A stretch of DNA of 64,000 nt. It comes from Burkholderiales bacterium. GTDB lineage: Bacteria > Pseudomonadota > Gammaproteobacteria > Burkholderiales > Burkholderiaceae_C. Location of the stretch: the NCBI GenBank assembly GCA_016213265.1, contig JACRBA010000135.1:1-64000 (forward strand), written 5' to 3'. The notes under the pieces are model-generated. The model searched no databases, was not told where the DNA came from, and was given only the letters and a program-made list of their open reading frames with translations. Shown here piece by piece: positions 1-8,457 of this stretch. Every line of letters starts with the position of its first letter. The stretch's first letter is position 1. The position numbers and the translations under genes are program-made.

Positions 1-913
1 CCTTGTAGCAGAGGCAGCGCGCGGCCTCGATCTCGATCAGCGCATCGGCCATCATCCAGCGCAGGCCCTGCATCTCGGCCAGCTTCTGGCCGAATTGCTC
101 GCGCACGGTCATGTACTCGCGCGCCAGGTCGAACGCGCCTTCGGCGACGCCCAGCGCCATCACGCCCATGCCGACGCGGGTGCCGTTGTAGAGGGTGAGC
201 GGCCTGACGAAGCCGGCCGAATTGGCGGGGTCGCCCTCGGTGACGATGTTGGCAGCCGGCACGCGCACGTTGTCGAAGAACAGCTCGTTCTCGGCCGCGC
301 CGCGCACGCCCATCTTGCCTTCGAGCTTCTTCACCGTGAAGCCGGGGCGGTCGCACTCGACGATCACCGTGCCGATGCCGCGCGCGCCGCTGCTCTTGCC
401 GAAGCGCGCGTAGACCAGGTGCATGTCGGCGCGATCGCCAAAGGTGGTGAAGATCTTGCTGCCGTTGATGACCACCTCGTCGCCGTCGCGGACGGCCGAG
501 GTGCGGATCGCGGTGCCGTCGGAGCCGGCCTGCGGCTCGGTCCAGGCGATGCTGCACTCGAGCTCGCCGCTGACGAAGCGCGGCAGCAGCCGCCGCTTCA
601 TCTCGATGGAGCCATGGTTGGCAATGATGCGCGGCGAGACGTTCTGGTCGTGCACGATCATCGCCGTCAGCAGGTCGACCTTGGCCAGCTCCTCGATCAC
701 GAGGTAGGTGTCCACCAGGCCGGCGCCGCTACCGCCGTACTCGCGGTCCATGCTCAGGCCGAGGTAGCCGAGCTCGGCGAGGCGGTGCTTGTTCTCCTCG
801 GGGAACAGTTCCTCGCGGTCCCAGCGCGCCGCACGCGCGCGGAACTCGCCCTGCGCCAGCTTGCGAGCCGCGTCGCGCAGCTGACGCTGCTCGTCGTTCA
901 GTTCGAAATCCAA
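1..913 (-). CDS. Acyl-CoA dehydrogenase, 3' end outside window
   Basis: FAD-dependent alpha,beta-dehydrogenation of an acyl-CoA, passing electrons to ETF. About 304 N-terminal residues of a usual ~380 are present; the C-terminus lies beyond position 1. The protein begins MDFELNDEQRQLRD and shows the FAD/substrate motif WTEPQAGSD and the helix with REQFGQ. In helix G, where isovaleryl-CoA-type enzymes carry Glu, it reads NGTRVGMG, so the base, if any, would lie in the missing end. I chose the TTG at 911-913 because AAGGA sits just upstream and the preceding gene stops 10 bases away. Last visible gene of leftward operon A. Substrate unknown. Confidence 0.9.
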   Translation of the reverse strand, partial: MDFELNDEQRQLRDAARKLAQGEFRARAARWDREELFPEENKHRLAELGYLGLSMDREYGGSGAGLVDTYLVIEELAKVDLLTAMIVHDQNVSPRIIANHGSIEMKRRLLPRFVSGELECSIAWTEPQAGSDGTAIRTSAVRDGDEVVINGSKIFTTFGDRADMHLVYARFGKSSGARGIGTVIVECDRPGFTVKKLEGKMGVRGAAENELFFDNVRVPAANIVTEGDPANSAGFVRPLTLYNGTRVGMGVMALGVAEGAFDLAREYMTVREQFGQKLAEMQGLRWMMADALIEIEAARCLCYK

Positions 914-923
914 GGCGTGTCCT

Positions 924-2081
924 TCACTTGGTCTTCAGGCCCATCAGGCCCGCGATCAGGTTGCGCTGCATCTGCGACGTGCCGGCGGTGATGGTGGTGG
1001 CGCGCGCGTCGCGGTAGTGGCGCTGCATGTCGAACTCCATCATGTAGCCGTAGCCGCCCATGATCTGCATGCCCTGGTTAGCGATGTTCGCGTAGGCCTC
1101 CGAGCCGAACAGCTTGGCCTGCGAGATGGCCATCAGCGCGTCCTCGCCGCGCTCGAGCTGGAACGCAGCGCGCCACATCAGCATGCGGCTCGCCTCCACC
1201 GCGGTCTGCATGTCGGCCAGCAGGTGCGCGATCGACTGGAAGCTGCCGATCGGCCTGCCGAACTGCCTGCGCTCCTTGGCGTAGGCGAGCGCCAGATCCA
1301 CCGCTGCCTGCGCGCAGCCTGAATAACCAGCGGCCGTCATCAGCCGCTCGAGCTGCAGGCCAGACAGCATGTAGGCCCAACCCTTGTGCGGCTCGCCGAC
1401 CAGCCGGTCGGCCGGCACGCGCACGTCGTCGAAAAACACTTCGTAGGTGCCGAGCGCGCGGCGGCCGAGCGTGTCGAGCTTGCGCAGCGTGATGCCCGGG
1501 GTGTCCTTGTCGACGAGGAACAGCGACAGCGACTCCTGGTGCGGCCCTTCGGGCTTGCTGCGCGCGTACAGGTTGATGACGTTGCGCTCGGCGCCGGCGC
1601 CGGTGGAGAACACCTTCTGCCCGTTGATCACCCAGTGCTCGCCGTCACGGCGCGCACTGGTGCGCATCGCCCCGGCGTCGGACCCAGCGCCTGGCTCGGT
1701 CATCGAGATCGACATCTTGATGCGGCCGTCCATCAGCTGCGGCAGCCAGTACTGGCGCTGCGCCTCGGTGCCGTTGTGCAGGATGTTCAGGCCGTTGAAG
1801 ACGCAGGTGCCGTAGGCGCCGAGGAAGTCGTAGCTCTTGCGGCCCAGCTCCTCGGCGATGATGGCGAAGTCAATCACGCTGCCGCCCAGGCCGCCCACCG
1901 GCTCCGGGAACGGCATGCGCAGCAGGCCCAGCTCGACGAAGGCGTCATACAACTCACTCGGGTAGCGGGGCTCCTGGTCGCAGCGGCGGATGTACTCGGG
2001 TGTGGCGATGCGGTCGAGCATGGCGCGCACGCTGTCGCGCAGCAGGTTCTGCTCTTCGGTGAACGAGAAGTCGATCGGCAT
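924..2081 (-). CDS. Acyl-CoA dehydrogenase
   Basis: A 385-residue acyl-CoA dehydrogenase of normal length. Visible are the N-terminal helical domain (MPIDFSFTEEQNLLRD), MTEPGAGSD in the middle domain and KERRQFGRPIG in the C-terminal domain. The catalytic Glu seems to lie in helix G (LQLER), as in isovaleryl-CoA dehydrogenase, because the usual C-terminal position reads TAGTSQ. The frame stays open upstream, but the ATG at 2081 has a GAGGAG ribosome site and follows the SDR stop by 10 bases, so I use it. Part of operon A. A branched-chain substrate is an inference from the base position. Confidence 0.92.
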   Translation of the reverse strand: MPIDFSFTEEQNLLRDSVRAMLDRIATPEYIRRCDQEPRYPSELYDAFVELGLLRMPFPEPVGGLGGSVIDFAIIAEELGRKSYDFLGAYGTCVFNGLNILHNGTEAQRQYWLPQLMDGRIKMSISMTEPGAGSDAGAMRTSARRDGEHWVINGQKVFSTGAGAERNVINLYARSKPEGPHQESLSLFLVDKDTPGITLRKLDTLGRRALGTYEVFFDDVRVPADRLVGEPHKGWAYMLSGLQLERLMTAAGYSGCAQAAVDLALAYAKERRQFGRPIGSFQSIAHLLADMQTAVEASRMLMWRAAFQLERGEDALMAISQAKLFGSEAYANIANQGMQIMGGYGYMMEFDMQRHYRDARATTITAGTSQMQRNLIAGLMGLKTK

Positions 2082-2091
2082 GGCGTGCTCC

Positions 2092-2880
2092 TCAGCGCGC
2101 GACATAGGGCGGCAGCCCGGTCGCGGCGGTGAGCCCGCCGTCGGCCACCAGCGCCGCACCGGTGATGAACGAAGCCTCGTCAGAGGCAAGGAAGGCGATC
2201 GCCGCGGCAATCTCCTGGGCGCTGCCCATGCGCTGCAGCGGGTGCGCCGCCGCCATCATGGTGCGCAACTCGTCAGCGCGGTCGCCGGCTAGGATCTGCG
2301 TGACGCGCGTGTCGATGCCGCCCGGGCAGACACAGTTGACGCGGATGCCCTGCCCTGCGCATTCCAGCGCCGCGGCCCGGGTGAGGTTCACGACGCCGGC
2401 CTTGGCCGCGTTGTACGCCGGCATGCCGACGTCGCCGGCAATGCCCGACACCGAGGCCGTGTTGACGACGGCGCCCTTGCCCTGCCGGCGCATCACCGGC
2501 AGCGCGTACTTCAGGCCGAGGAACACGCTGGTCAGCGTGACCGCGAGCGTGCGGTTCCATGACTCGACGGTGGTCTCGCAGAGCAACGCCGGCTCGCCGT
2601 AGCCGGCGTTGTTGACGAGCACGTCGAGTCGACCCCAGCGCTGCAGCGCCAGCGCCACGGTGTCCTCGATGGCAGGCGGTTCTGCCGCGTCCATCTTGAT
2701 CCACGCGGCCTCGCCACCGGCCTCGGCAATGGCCTGAGCGGTCGCCCGCGCACGCGTGCCGCTGAGGTCGGCCACCAGTACGCAAGCGCCCTCGGCCGCG
2801 AAGCGGAGCGCACTCGCCTGGCCGATGCCCGAACCGGCTGCGGTGACGACGGCGACCTGGCCCTCGAACCGCCGGCTCAT
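2092..2880 (-). CDS. Short-chain dehydrogenase/reductase (canonical SDR)
   Basis: A 262-residue classical SDR, predicted NAD(P)-dependent alcohol/ketone oxidoreductase. The Rossmann glycine motif TAAGSGIG is near residue 15, NNAG near 90, and the catalytic YxxxK appears as YNAAK. The end VADGG is typical of the family. Unlike the three PECR-like SDRs of this island it keeps the full catalytic triad, so a 3-hydroxyacyl-CoA dehydrogenase role in operon A is plausible but not shown. It starts 7 bases after the MaoC gene stops. Confidence 0.9.
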   Translation of the reverse strand: MSRRFEGQVAVVTAAGSGIGQASALRFAAEGACVLVADLSGTRARATAQAIAEAGGEAAWIKMDAAEPPAIEDTVALALQRWGRLDVLVNNAGYGEPALLCETTVESWNRTLAVTLTSVFLGLKYALPVMRRQGKGAVVNTASVSGIAGDVGMPAYNAAKAGVVNLTRAAALECAGQGIRVNCVCPGGIDTRVTQILAGDRADELRTMMAAAHPLQRMGSAQEIAAAIAFLASDEASFITGAALVADGGLTAATGLPPYVAR

Positions 2881-2887
2881 CGCGGCC

Positions 2888-3379
2888 TCACTCCGCCTCG
2901 ACCGTGCCCCGGGGCAGGAAGGTGATCGTCTCGGTGAAGTCGACCAGCACCTCGCCGTGCTGATTGATCACGCGGTGACGCAGGTCCATCAGCGTGTAGC
3001 CGCGCGAGGTGGGCGGCCGCAGCCAGGCCTCGCCCTCGACGTGCACGGTGTCGCCCGGAAACAGCGCACCCTTGACGCGCGCCTGTACGCCCGTCATGCC
3101 GCCGAAAGGGCCGTGCTCGCGGCCTTCGAGCACCTGATCGATGACGCCAGCCACCGTCGGCGCGAGCAGCCCCATGCCCAGCGAGATGATCATCGGCCCC
3201 GGCGCGAAGCGGTTGCGGTGCCGACCCGACATATGGGCCTTGATGTACTCCATGTCGATGAAGAAGGGCTCGTGCAGCCCGACCACATTGACGAAGGTGA
3301 CGATGTCGGTTTCGGTGATGGTGCGGTTGTGCGTGCGGAAGGGCACGACGCGTGCGTCGGCCAGCGGCTCGGTGGACAT
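2888..3379 (-). CDS. MaoC-like hotdog protein
   Basis: A 163-residue single hotdog-domain protein of the MaoC (R)-hydratase superfamily. Recognisable stretches are the helix with RFAPGPMIISLGMGLL, and GDTVHVEGEAW and FTETITFLPRG in the later strands. The hydratase active-site pattern D-x-N-P-x-H is not intact: the region reads GLHEPFFID, with Phe where His is expected. It may be a divergent hydratase, a binding subunit or a thioesterase-like enzyme. The ATG at 3379 has a GAGGAG site; a longer reading to 3436 is possible but less likely. Operon A member. Confidence 0.8.
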   Translation of the reverse strand: MSTEPLADARVVPFRTHNRTITETDIVTFVNVVGLHEPFFIDMEYIKAHMSGRHRNRFAPGPMIISLGMGLLAPTVAGVIDQVLEGREHGPFGGMTGVQARVKGALFPGDTVHVEGEAWLRPPTSRGYTLMDLRHRVINQHGEVLVDFTETITFLPRGTVEAE

Positions 3380-3425
3380 GATGGGCTCCTCGTGCTTGCC
3401 TGTGGGTTGTGCGCTGCCGTGCCGA

Positions 3426-4313
3426 TCAATCGGCACCCGGCTTCAGACACTCGGGCATCTTCGCCAGCGGAAAGCCCTCGTAGGGCCGGTTGCGGCTGTG
3501 CTCCTCGAGCTTCCAGGTCTGGCGTGCGTTGGGCACGCCGCCGTCGACGCGGATGAACGAGCCGGTGATATAGGCCGCTCCCTCGGACAGCAGATACACC
3601 ACCGCCGAGGAGATTTCGGCTTCGGTGCCATAGCGTTGCAGCGGTGCAGTCTTCATCAGGCTGCGGAACTTGGCCTGCATCTCCGGGCCGTAGGTGTCGA
3701 AGCCGCTGCTGGCGATGAAGCCCGGCGCCACGGCGTTGACGCGCACGCCGGCATGACCCCATTCGCAGGCCGCCGTCTCGGTGAAGGACAGCATGCCCGC
3801 CCGCGCGGCGCCGCTGTGCGCCATGCCGGGCATGCCCATCCACATGTCGGCGATGATGTTCACGATGGCGCCGCCGTGGCCCTCCATCCACTGGGTGTAG
3901 GCCTCGCGCGAGACGAGGAAGCCGCCGTGCAGGTTGTTGCGCACCACCGCGTCCCAGCCCTTGAGCGTGATGTCGCGTACCGGCTGCGGGTACTGACCGC
4001 CGGCATTGTTGACCAAGCCATCGATGCGTCCGTGGGAGGCCAGCACGTCGGCGATCATCTGCTTCACGCCCGATTCGTCGCGGATGTCGCAGGAGTGGAT
4101 CGTCACCGTCACCTGCGGGGCAGCCGCGGCGATCTCGGCCTGCACCGCCTGCAGCTTCTCAACCTTGCGGCCCACCAGCGCAAGTGCGGCGCCCAGGCTG
4201 GCCAGTTCGTGCGCGATGCAGCGGCCAATGCCGCTCCCGCCACCCGTGACGATGATGGTCTGCCCAGCGAACAGGCCGGGGCGGAAGACGGAACGGTAGG
4301 ATGCTGTGGTCAT
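3426..4313 (-). CDS. SDR of the trans-2-enoyl-CoA reductase (PECR-like) type
   Basis: A 295-residue SDR with the cofactor motif TGGGSGIG and NNAGGQ. The catalytic YxxxK is replaced: the site reads HSGAARAG, with Ser for Tyr and Arg for Lys. The same HSGAARAG signature occurs, as I recall, in peroxisomal trans-2-enoyl-CoA reductase, so an NADPH-dependent reductase acting on unsaturated acyl-CoA fits better than an alcohol dehydrogenase. The C-terminal tail after VDGG is extended (to residue 295). Its start overlaps the thioesterase stop by 4 bases. Two more SDRs with the same substitution lie at 21968 and 22840. Confidence 0.85.
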   Translation of the reverse strand: MTTASYRSVFRPGLFAGQTIIVTGGGSGIGRCIAHELASLGAALALVGRKVEKLQAVQAEIAAAAPQVTVTIHSCDIRDESGVKQMIADVLASHGRIDGLVNNAGGQYPQPVRDITLKGWDAVVRNNLHGGFLVSREAYTQWMEGHGGAIVNIIADMWMGMPGMAHSGAARAGMLSFTETAACEWGHAGVRVNAVAPGFIASSGFDTYGPEMQAKFRSLMKTAPLQRYGTEAEISSAVVYLLSEGAAYITGSFIRVDGGVPNARQTWKLEEHSRNRPYEGFPLAKMPECLKPGAD

Positions 4314-4771
4314 GGTTTGCTTCGTTGGGGTTCGTCGACGGGCTTGAGCATGAAGTTGCCGTGGCCGATGGCAATGGGCTTGTCGGGGCTGGATTGCCAG
4401 GCTTCGACACGCAGGTGAGCCACCCTCTTGCCTTGCTTGACCATGAACACCTGGGCATAGGTGTCAACCGGCCGGCCGGAGCGCAGGTACTCGAAGGTGA
4501 AGTTGATGGTCTTGGGCAGATCCGCGCTGTCCATGTCCCACAACAGGTAGAACAGGCCCGCACATTCCAGGAAGCCGCCGATCGCGCCGCCGTGCAAGGC
4601 CGGCAACGCCGGGTTGCCGATGAGCTTCTTGTCGAAGGGCATGCAGGCACCGAACTGATCGCCACGGATGTCCAGGCGGACGCCCAGGAAGCGCGCGTAC
4701 GGCACCAAAGCCACCAACGGCTCCCAGTCACGGCTGTCGCGCGCCGCGGCGACGATGCTCTCGATCGTCAT
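4310..4771 (-). CDS. PaaI-family hotdog thioesterase
   Basis: A 153-residue hotdog thioesterase predicted to hydrolyse an acyl-CoA to the free acid and CoA. The family signature is seen as NPALPALHGGAIGGFLE, with the HGG turn and an acidic residue where Asp or Glu acts as base. Its stop overlaps the SDR start by 4 bases and its own start overlaps the next thioesterase stop by 4 bases, so the three are probably translationally coupled. It may rescue CoA from dead-end intermediates of the pathway. Substrate unknown. Confidence 0.85.
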   Translation of the reverse strand: MTIESIVAAARDSRDWEPLVALVPYARFLGVRLDIRGDQFGACMPFDKKLIGNPALPALHGGAIGGFLECAGLFYLLWDMDSADLPKTINFTFEYLRSGRPVDTYAQVFMVKQGKRVAHLRVEAWQSSPDKPIAIGHGNFMLKPVDEPQRSKP

Positions 4772-5259
4772 GGCTTGGCCCCTTCCAACATCGTGAGCGC
4801 CGCTTCCAGCGGGATGACCGGCCCGTCTGTGAACATGAAGATTCCAGACGAGGTGGCGATCGGGTCGTCAGGGCTGTCGTGATAAGCCGCGCCGCGGACG
4901 AAGGCCAGTTCGTGCCCGAGCTTGTAGCAAACGGCGCCGCCAAGAATCTCGCGCCCTGGAGTGGCCGGCTTCAGGTAGTCGATGCGCAGATCGAGCGTGG
5001 CCATCGGGCGCAGCTTGTCCAGCTTTACGAAGATGGCCAGACCGTAACAGCTGTCCAGCAGCGCCGTGATCACGCCACCGTGCACCACACCGCTCGCCGG
5101 ATTGCCAACCAGGCGTTCGTCCGGCAGCACCTTGATGACGCACCAGTCGGGTTCGACCTCGTGCAGCCTCAGCCCCAGTTCGCGGCTGTAGGGCGAGATC
5201 ACGGTGATCTGCTGCCACTTGCGGACCTTGTCCGCTTGATTGTTTTCGACGTCAGGCAT
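4768..5259 (-). CDS. PaaI-family hotdog thioesterase (second copy)
   Basis: A 163-residue paralogue of the adjacent thioesterase. The signature is NPASGVVHGGVITALLD, with the canonical Asp after HGG; the neighbour has Glu. The N-terminal ~20 residues are charged and carry no signal peptide, so it is cytoplasmic. It lies between an acyl-CoA dehydrogenase (38 bases upstream) and the first thioesterase. Adjacent divergent copies could form a heteromer or act on different chain lengths; neither can be decided here. Confidence 0.85.
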   Translation of the reverse strand: MPDVENNQADKVRKWQQITVISPYSRELGLRLHEVEPDWCVIKVLPDERLVGNPASGVVHGGVITALLDSCYGLAIFVKLDKLRPMATLDLRIDYLKPATPGREILGGAVCYKLGHELAFVRGAAYHDSPDDPIATSSGIFMFTDGPVIPLEAALTMLEGAKP

Positions 5260-5297
5260 TCGATTCCTCTCCTACATCAGGTGCACGAGTGCGCCCT

Positions 5298-6443
5298 TCA
5301 CATGCGCTTGGCCACTTCTTCGAGCATGACCTCGGTGGCGCCGCCGCCGATGGCCTCCACGCGAGCATCGCGCACCATCCGCTCGATGGCGGCCTCGCGC
5401 ATGTAGCCGAAGCCGCCATGGAACTGCTGGCAGTCATAGAGCACCTCGTTGACCAGCTCGCCGCACAGCGCCTTGACCATCGACACCTCCTTGACGCATT
5501 CGCGGCCCTGGGCGTCGAGCCAAGCGGCGTGGTAGACGAGCGCGCGCGCCGCCTCGACCTGCGCGGCACGCGCGGCCAGGCGCTGGCGGATCGCCTGCTT
5601 GTCCCACAGCGTGGCGCCGAAGGCCTTGCGCTCGCGCACATAGGCCACCGTCATCTCGATCGCGCGCGCCGCCTCGGCGACACAGGCGGCGCCCAGCACC
5701 CTGCGCTCGTTCTGGAAGTTGCGCATGATCTGGTAGAAGCCCTTGTTCTCCTGCCCGAGCAGGTTCTCGGCGGGGACGCGGCAGTTCTCGAACACCAGCT
5801 CCGCGGTGTCGCTGGACAGCCAGCCGCTCTTCTTCAACGCCCGGCCGACCCGGAAGCCCGGTGTGCCCTTCTCGACAGCGAAGATCGAGATGCCGCGCGA
5901 TCCCTTGGCCGCTGCGTCGGTCTTGGCCCCCACGAAGTACAGGTCGGCATGCACACCGTTGGTGATGAACATCTTGCTGCCGTCGATCACCCAGTGATCA
6001 CCATCGCGCACGGCGCGGGTGCGGATGCCGGCCACGTCGGAGCCTGCGTCGGGCTCCGTCACCGCCACCGCGCAGACCTTGTCGCCCCGTATCACCGCCG
6101 GCAGCCACCGCTGCAGTTGCTCGGGCGTGCCGAAGTTGGCCAGGTGCGGCGAGGCCATGTCGGTGTGCACCGTGACCGTGACCGCGAAACCGCCGAAGGT
6201 CGAGCGGCCGAGCTCTTCTGCCAGGATGGCGGAGTACAGGGTATCGAGCGCCGAGCCGCCATACTGCTCGGGATAGCGTATGCCCAGGTAACCCAGGCTG
6301 CCCATCTGCCGCAACACCTCGCGCGGCACCATGCCCGCTTCTTCCCAGGCGCCGGCCTTGGGCACGATCTCCTGCTCGATGAAGCGGCGCAGGTTGTCGC
6401 GGAACTGTCGATGTTCGTCGGTGAAGTAGATCGGCTCGTTCAT
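5298..6443 (-). CDS. Acyl-CoA dehydrogenase, IVD/citronellyl-CoA-like
   Basis: A 381-residue acyl-CoA dehydrogenase. VTEPDAGSD and RERKAFGATLWDKQ mark the FAD and tetramer elements. Helix G carries FQNERRVL, giving Glu where isovaleryl-CoA dehydrogenase has its base, while the MCAD-type position reads AIGGGATEVM and lacks Glu. The gene follows the carboxylase alpha subunit with a 4-base overlap, the place that a LiuA- or AtuD-like enzyme occupies in leucine or citronellol operons. Oxidation of a beta-methyl-branched acyl-CoA before carboxylation is a reasonable inference. Confidence 0.9.
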   Translation of the reverse strand: MNEPIYFTDEHRQFRDNLRRFIEQEIVPKAGAWEEAGMVPREVLRQMGSLGYLGIRYPEQYGGSALDTLYSAILAEELGRSTFGGFAVTVTVHTDMASPHLANFGTPEQLQRWLPAVIRGDKVCAVAVTEPDAGSDVAGIRTRAVRDGDHWVIDGSKMFITNGVHADLYFVGAKTDAAAKGSRGISIFAVEKGTPGFRVGRALKKSGWLSSDTAELVFENCRVPAENLLGQENKGFYQIMRNFQNERRVLGAACVAEAARAIEMTVAYVRERKAFGATLWDKQAIRQRLAARAAQVEAARALVYHAAWLDAQGRECVKEVSMVKALCGELVNEVLYDCQQFHGGFGYMREAAIERMVRDARVEAIGGGATEVMLEEVAKRM

Positions 6444-8449
6444 GTCGTCGTCTCAGTTTCGATGGTCACCAGGAGATCTCCGCCCCGCACCGAATCGCCG
6501 ACGCGGCAGCGCAGCTCGGCCACCGTGCCATCGGCCGGAGCGGCCAGGGTGTGCATCATCTTCATCGCCTCGACGATGAGCAGCGGCTCGCCGGCCCGTA
6601 CGCGGGCGCCTGTCGCCGTCGAGACAGCGGCCACCAGACCCGGCATCGGTGCACGCAGCACGTTGCCTTCCCCCGCCTTGCCGGCTGCCGCAGCTGCCAA
6701 TGCATGGGCCGTGCGGTCGATGCGCGTGAAGGCGTGGATGCCCTGCTCGCTGTGCAGCCACACCCGTTCGGTACCCGCCTCGCGGGCCGTCAGGAACGTG
6801 AACGCCTCGCGCACGCCTTCCCGCTCGATCTGGAGCCGTTGGCCGTCGAGCTGTGCGGCGACGTGCATGCGGCAGTCGCCTGCTTCAACCCACCAGCCCA
6901 CGCCCTGGCGCCGCACCAGCGCACGGTGCAGGTTTCGGGCGGCGTCTTCAAGCAGCACCAGAACGCCGGCCGGCACCACGTCGCCCAGCAGCCGCCAGGC
7001 GCCCAAGGCGTGCCAAGGTGAGGCCTGTGCGCTGGACTGCGCCGCCAGCACGCAACCCAGCGCAGCCTGCGCAATCGCCGGTGCCGCGTCGCCTCGCGGC
7101 ACCCAGCCGCCGGGAAAGCCGCGTTCGATGTAGTGCGTGCTGAGCGGGCCCCCGAATGCAGGCGCGCGCACCAGATCGGCCACGAAGCCCAGGTTGCTGC
7201 GCACGCCCAGCAGCCGGTACGCGCCCAGAGCGCTGCTCAAGCGCCGCGCAGCCTGGTCGCGCGTGTCCCCGAAGGCGATCACCTTGGCCAGCATCGAGTC
7301 GTAGTGCGGCGTGACCGCGCTGCCAGCCCGCACCCCACTGTCGACGCGGACGCCTTCGCCCGCCGGTTCGTCGCAGACGACCACGGTGCCGACCTCGGGC
7401 GTGAAGCCGGCCGCCGGATCCTCGGCACACACGCGCGCCTCGATGGCCCAGCCGCGGCGCGCGATCTGCGCCTGCGTGAACGCGAGCGGCTCGCCGGTGG
7501 CCACGCGCAGCTGCCACTCGACGAGGTCCAGTCCCACCGTGGCTTCGGTGACCGGGTGCTCGACCTGCAGCCGCGTGTTCATCTCGAGGAAGAAGGTGTC
7601 GCCACTGGCCGCATCGTGGATGAACTCCACGGTGCCGGCCGAGTGGTAGCCGATTGCTTGGCCGATCGCCAGCGCATGGCGGTACAGCGCTTCGCGCTGC
7701 ACCTCGCTCAGGTGGGCGGCCGGCGCCTCTTCGATGACCTTCTGGTGGTTGCGCTGGATCGAGCACTCGCGCTCGAACAAGTGCACCAGATGACCGTGCT
7801 GGTCACCGAGCAGTTGCACCTCGAGGTGGCGCGGCTCGGCAAGGTAGCGCTCGAGCAGCACGCGGTCGTCGCCGAAAGATGCCTTCGCCTCGCGGCGCAC
7901 GGTGGCCAGGGCAGGCGCGAAATCCGCCGGCTGCCGTACCACCCGCATTCCCTTGCCGCCGCCGCCCGCCGAGGCCTTGATGAGCACCGGCCAGCCGATG
8001 CGCGCGGCAGCCTGCGCCAGCACGGCGTCGGCCTGATCGTCTTCGTGGTAGCCCGGCACCACCGGCACGCCGTGCTCGACGGCAATGCGCTTGGACTCGA
8101 TCTTCGAGCCCATGCGCCGGATGGCCTCGCGCGAGGGGCCGACGAAGACGATGCCCGCCGCTTCGCAGGCGTCGATCAGCGCCGGGCTCTCGGACAGGAA
8201 CCCGTAGCCGGGGTGCACCGCCTGGGCGCCGCTGGCCCGTGCCGCGGCCAGGATCATCTGAGCGTCCAGGTAGCTGCGCGCGGCCTCTGCCGGTCCGATG
8301 CGCACCGCAGCGTCGCACTCGGCCACGTGGCGCGCATCGCGGTCGGCGTCGGAGTAGACGGCAACGCTGCGCAAACCAAGCCGTCGCGCGGTGCGCGCAA
8401 TGCGGCAGGCGATTTCGCCGCGGTTGGCGATCAGCAGGGTGTCGAACAT
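6440..8449 (-). CDS. Acyl-CoA carboxylase alpha subunit (biotin carboxylase + BCCP), set 1
   Basis: A 669-residue biotin-dependent carboxylase subunit. The N-terminal biotin carboxylase domain starts MFDTLLIANRGEIACRIA, followed by the ATP-grasp glycine loop ASAGGGGKGM and the EMNTRLQVEHPVTE active site. The last ~75 residues are the biotinyl domain with EAMKMMH, Lys at about residue 630. The start at 8449 is set by homology; the longer open frame upstream is read-through beneath the hydratase gene. Together with the carboxyltransferase at 9258 it should make a methylcrotonyl- or geranyl-CoA-type carboxylase. The gene order CT-hydratase-alpha equals liuB-liuC-liuD. Confidence 0.93.
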   Translation of the reverse strand: MFDTLLIANRGEIACRIARTARRLGLRSVAVYSDADRDARHVAECDAAVRIGPAEAARSYLDAQMILAAARASGAQAVHPGYGFLSESPALIDACEAAGIVFVGPSREAIRRMGSKIESKRIAVEHGVPVVPGYHEDDQADAVLAQAAARIGWPVLIKASAGGGGKGMRVVRQPADFAPALATVRREAKASFGDDRVLLERYLAEPRHLEVQLLGDQHGHLVHLFERECSIQRNHQKVIEEAPAAHLSEVQREALYRHALAIGQAIGYHSAGTVEFIHDAASGDTFFLEMNTRLQVEHPVTEATVGLDLVEWQLRVATGEPLAFTQAQIARRGWAIEARVCAEDPAAGFTPEVGTVVVCDEPAGEGVRVDSGVRAGSAVTPHYDSMLAKVIAFGDTRDQAARRLSSALGAYRLLGVRSNLGFVADLVRAPAFGGPLSTHYIERGFPGGWVPRGDAAPAIAQAALGCVLAAQSSAQASPWHALGAWRLLGDVVPAGVLVLLEDAARNLHRALVRRQGVGWWVEAGDCRMHVAAQLDGQRLQIEREGVREAFTFLTAREAGTERVWLHSEQGIHAFTRIDRTAHALAAAAAGKAGEGNVLRAPMPGLVAAVSTATGARVRAGEPLLIVEAMKMMHTLAAPADGTVAELRCRVGDSVRGGDLLVTIETETTT

Positions 8450-8457
8450 CGCCCCGC

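Noticed and set aside
5289-7133. A 614-residue + strand frame
   Set aside because: Antisense to an acyl-CoA dehydrogenase and the carboxylase alpha subunit; no domain.
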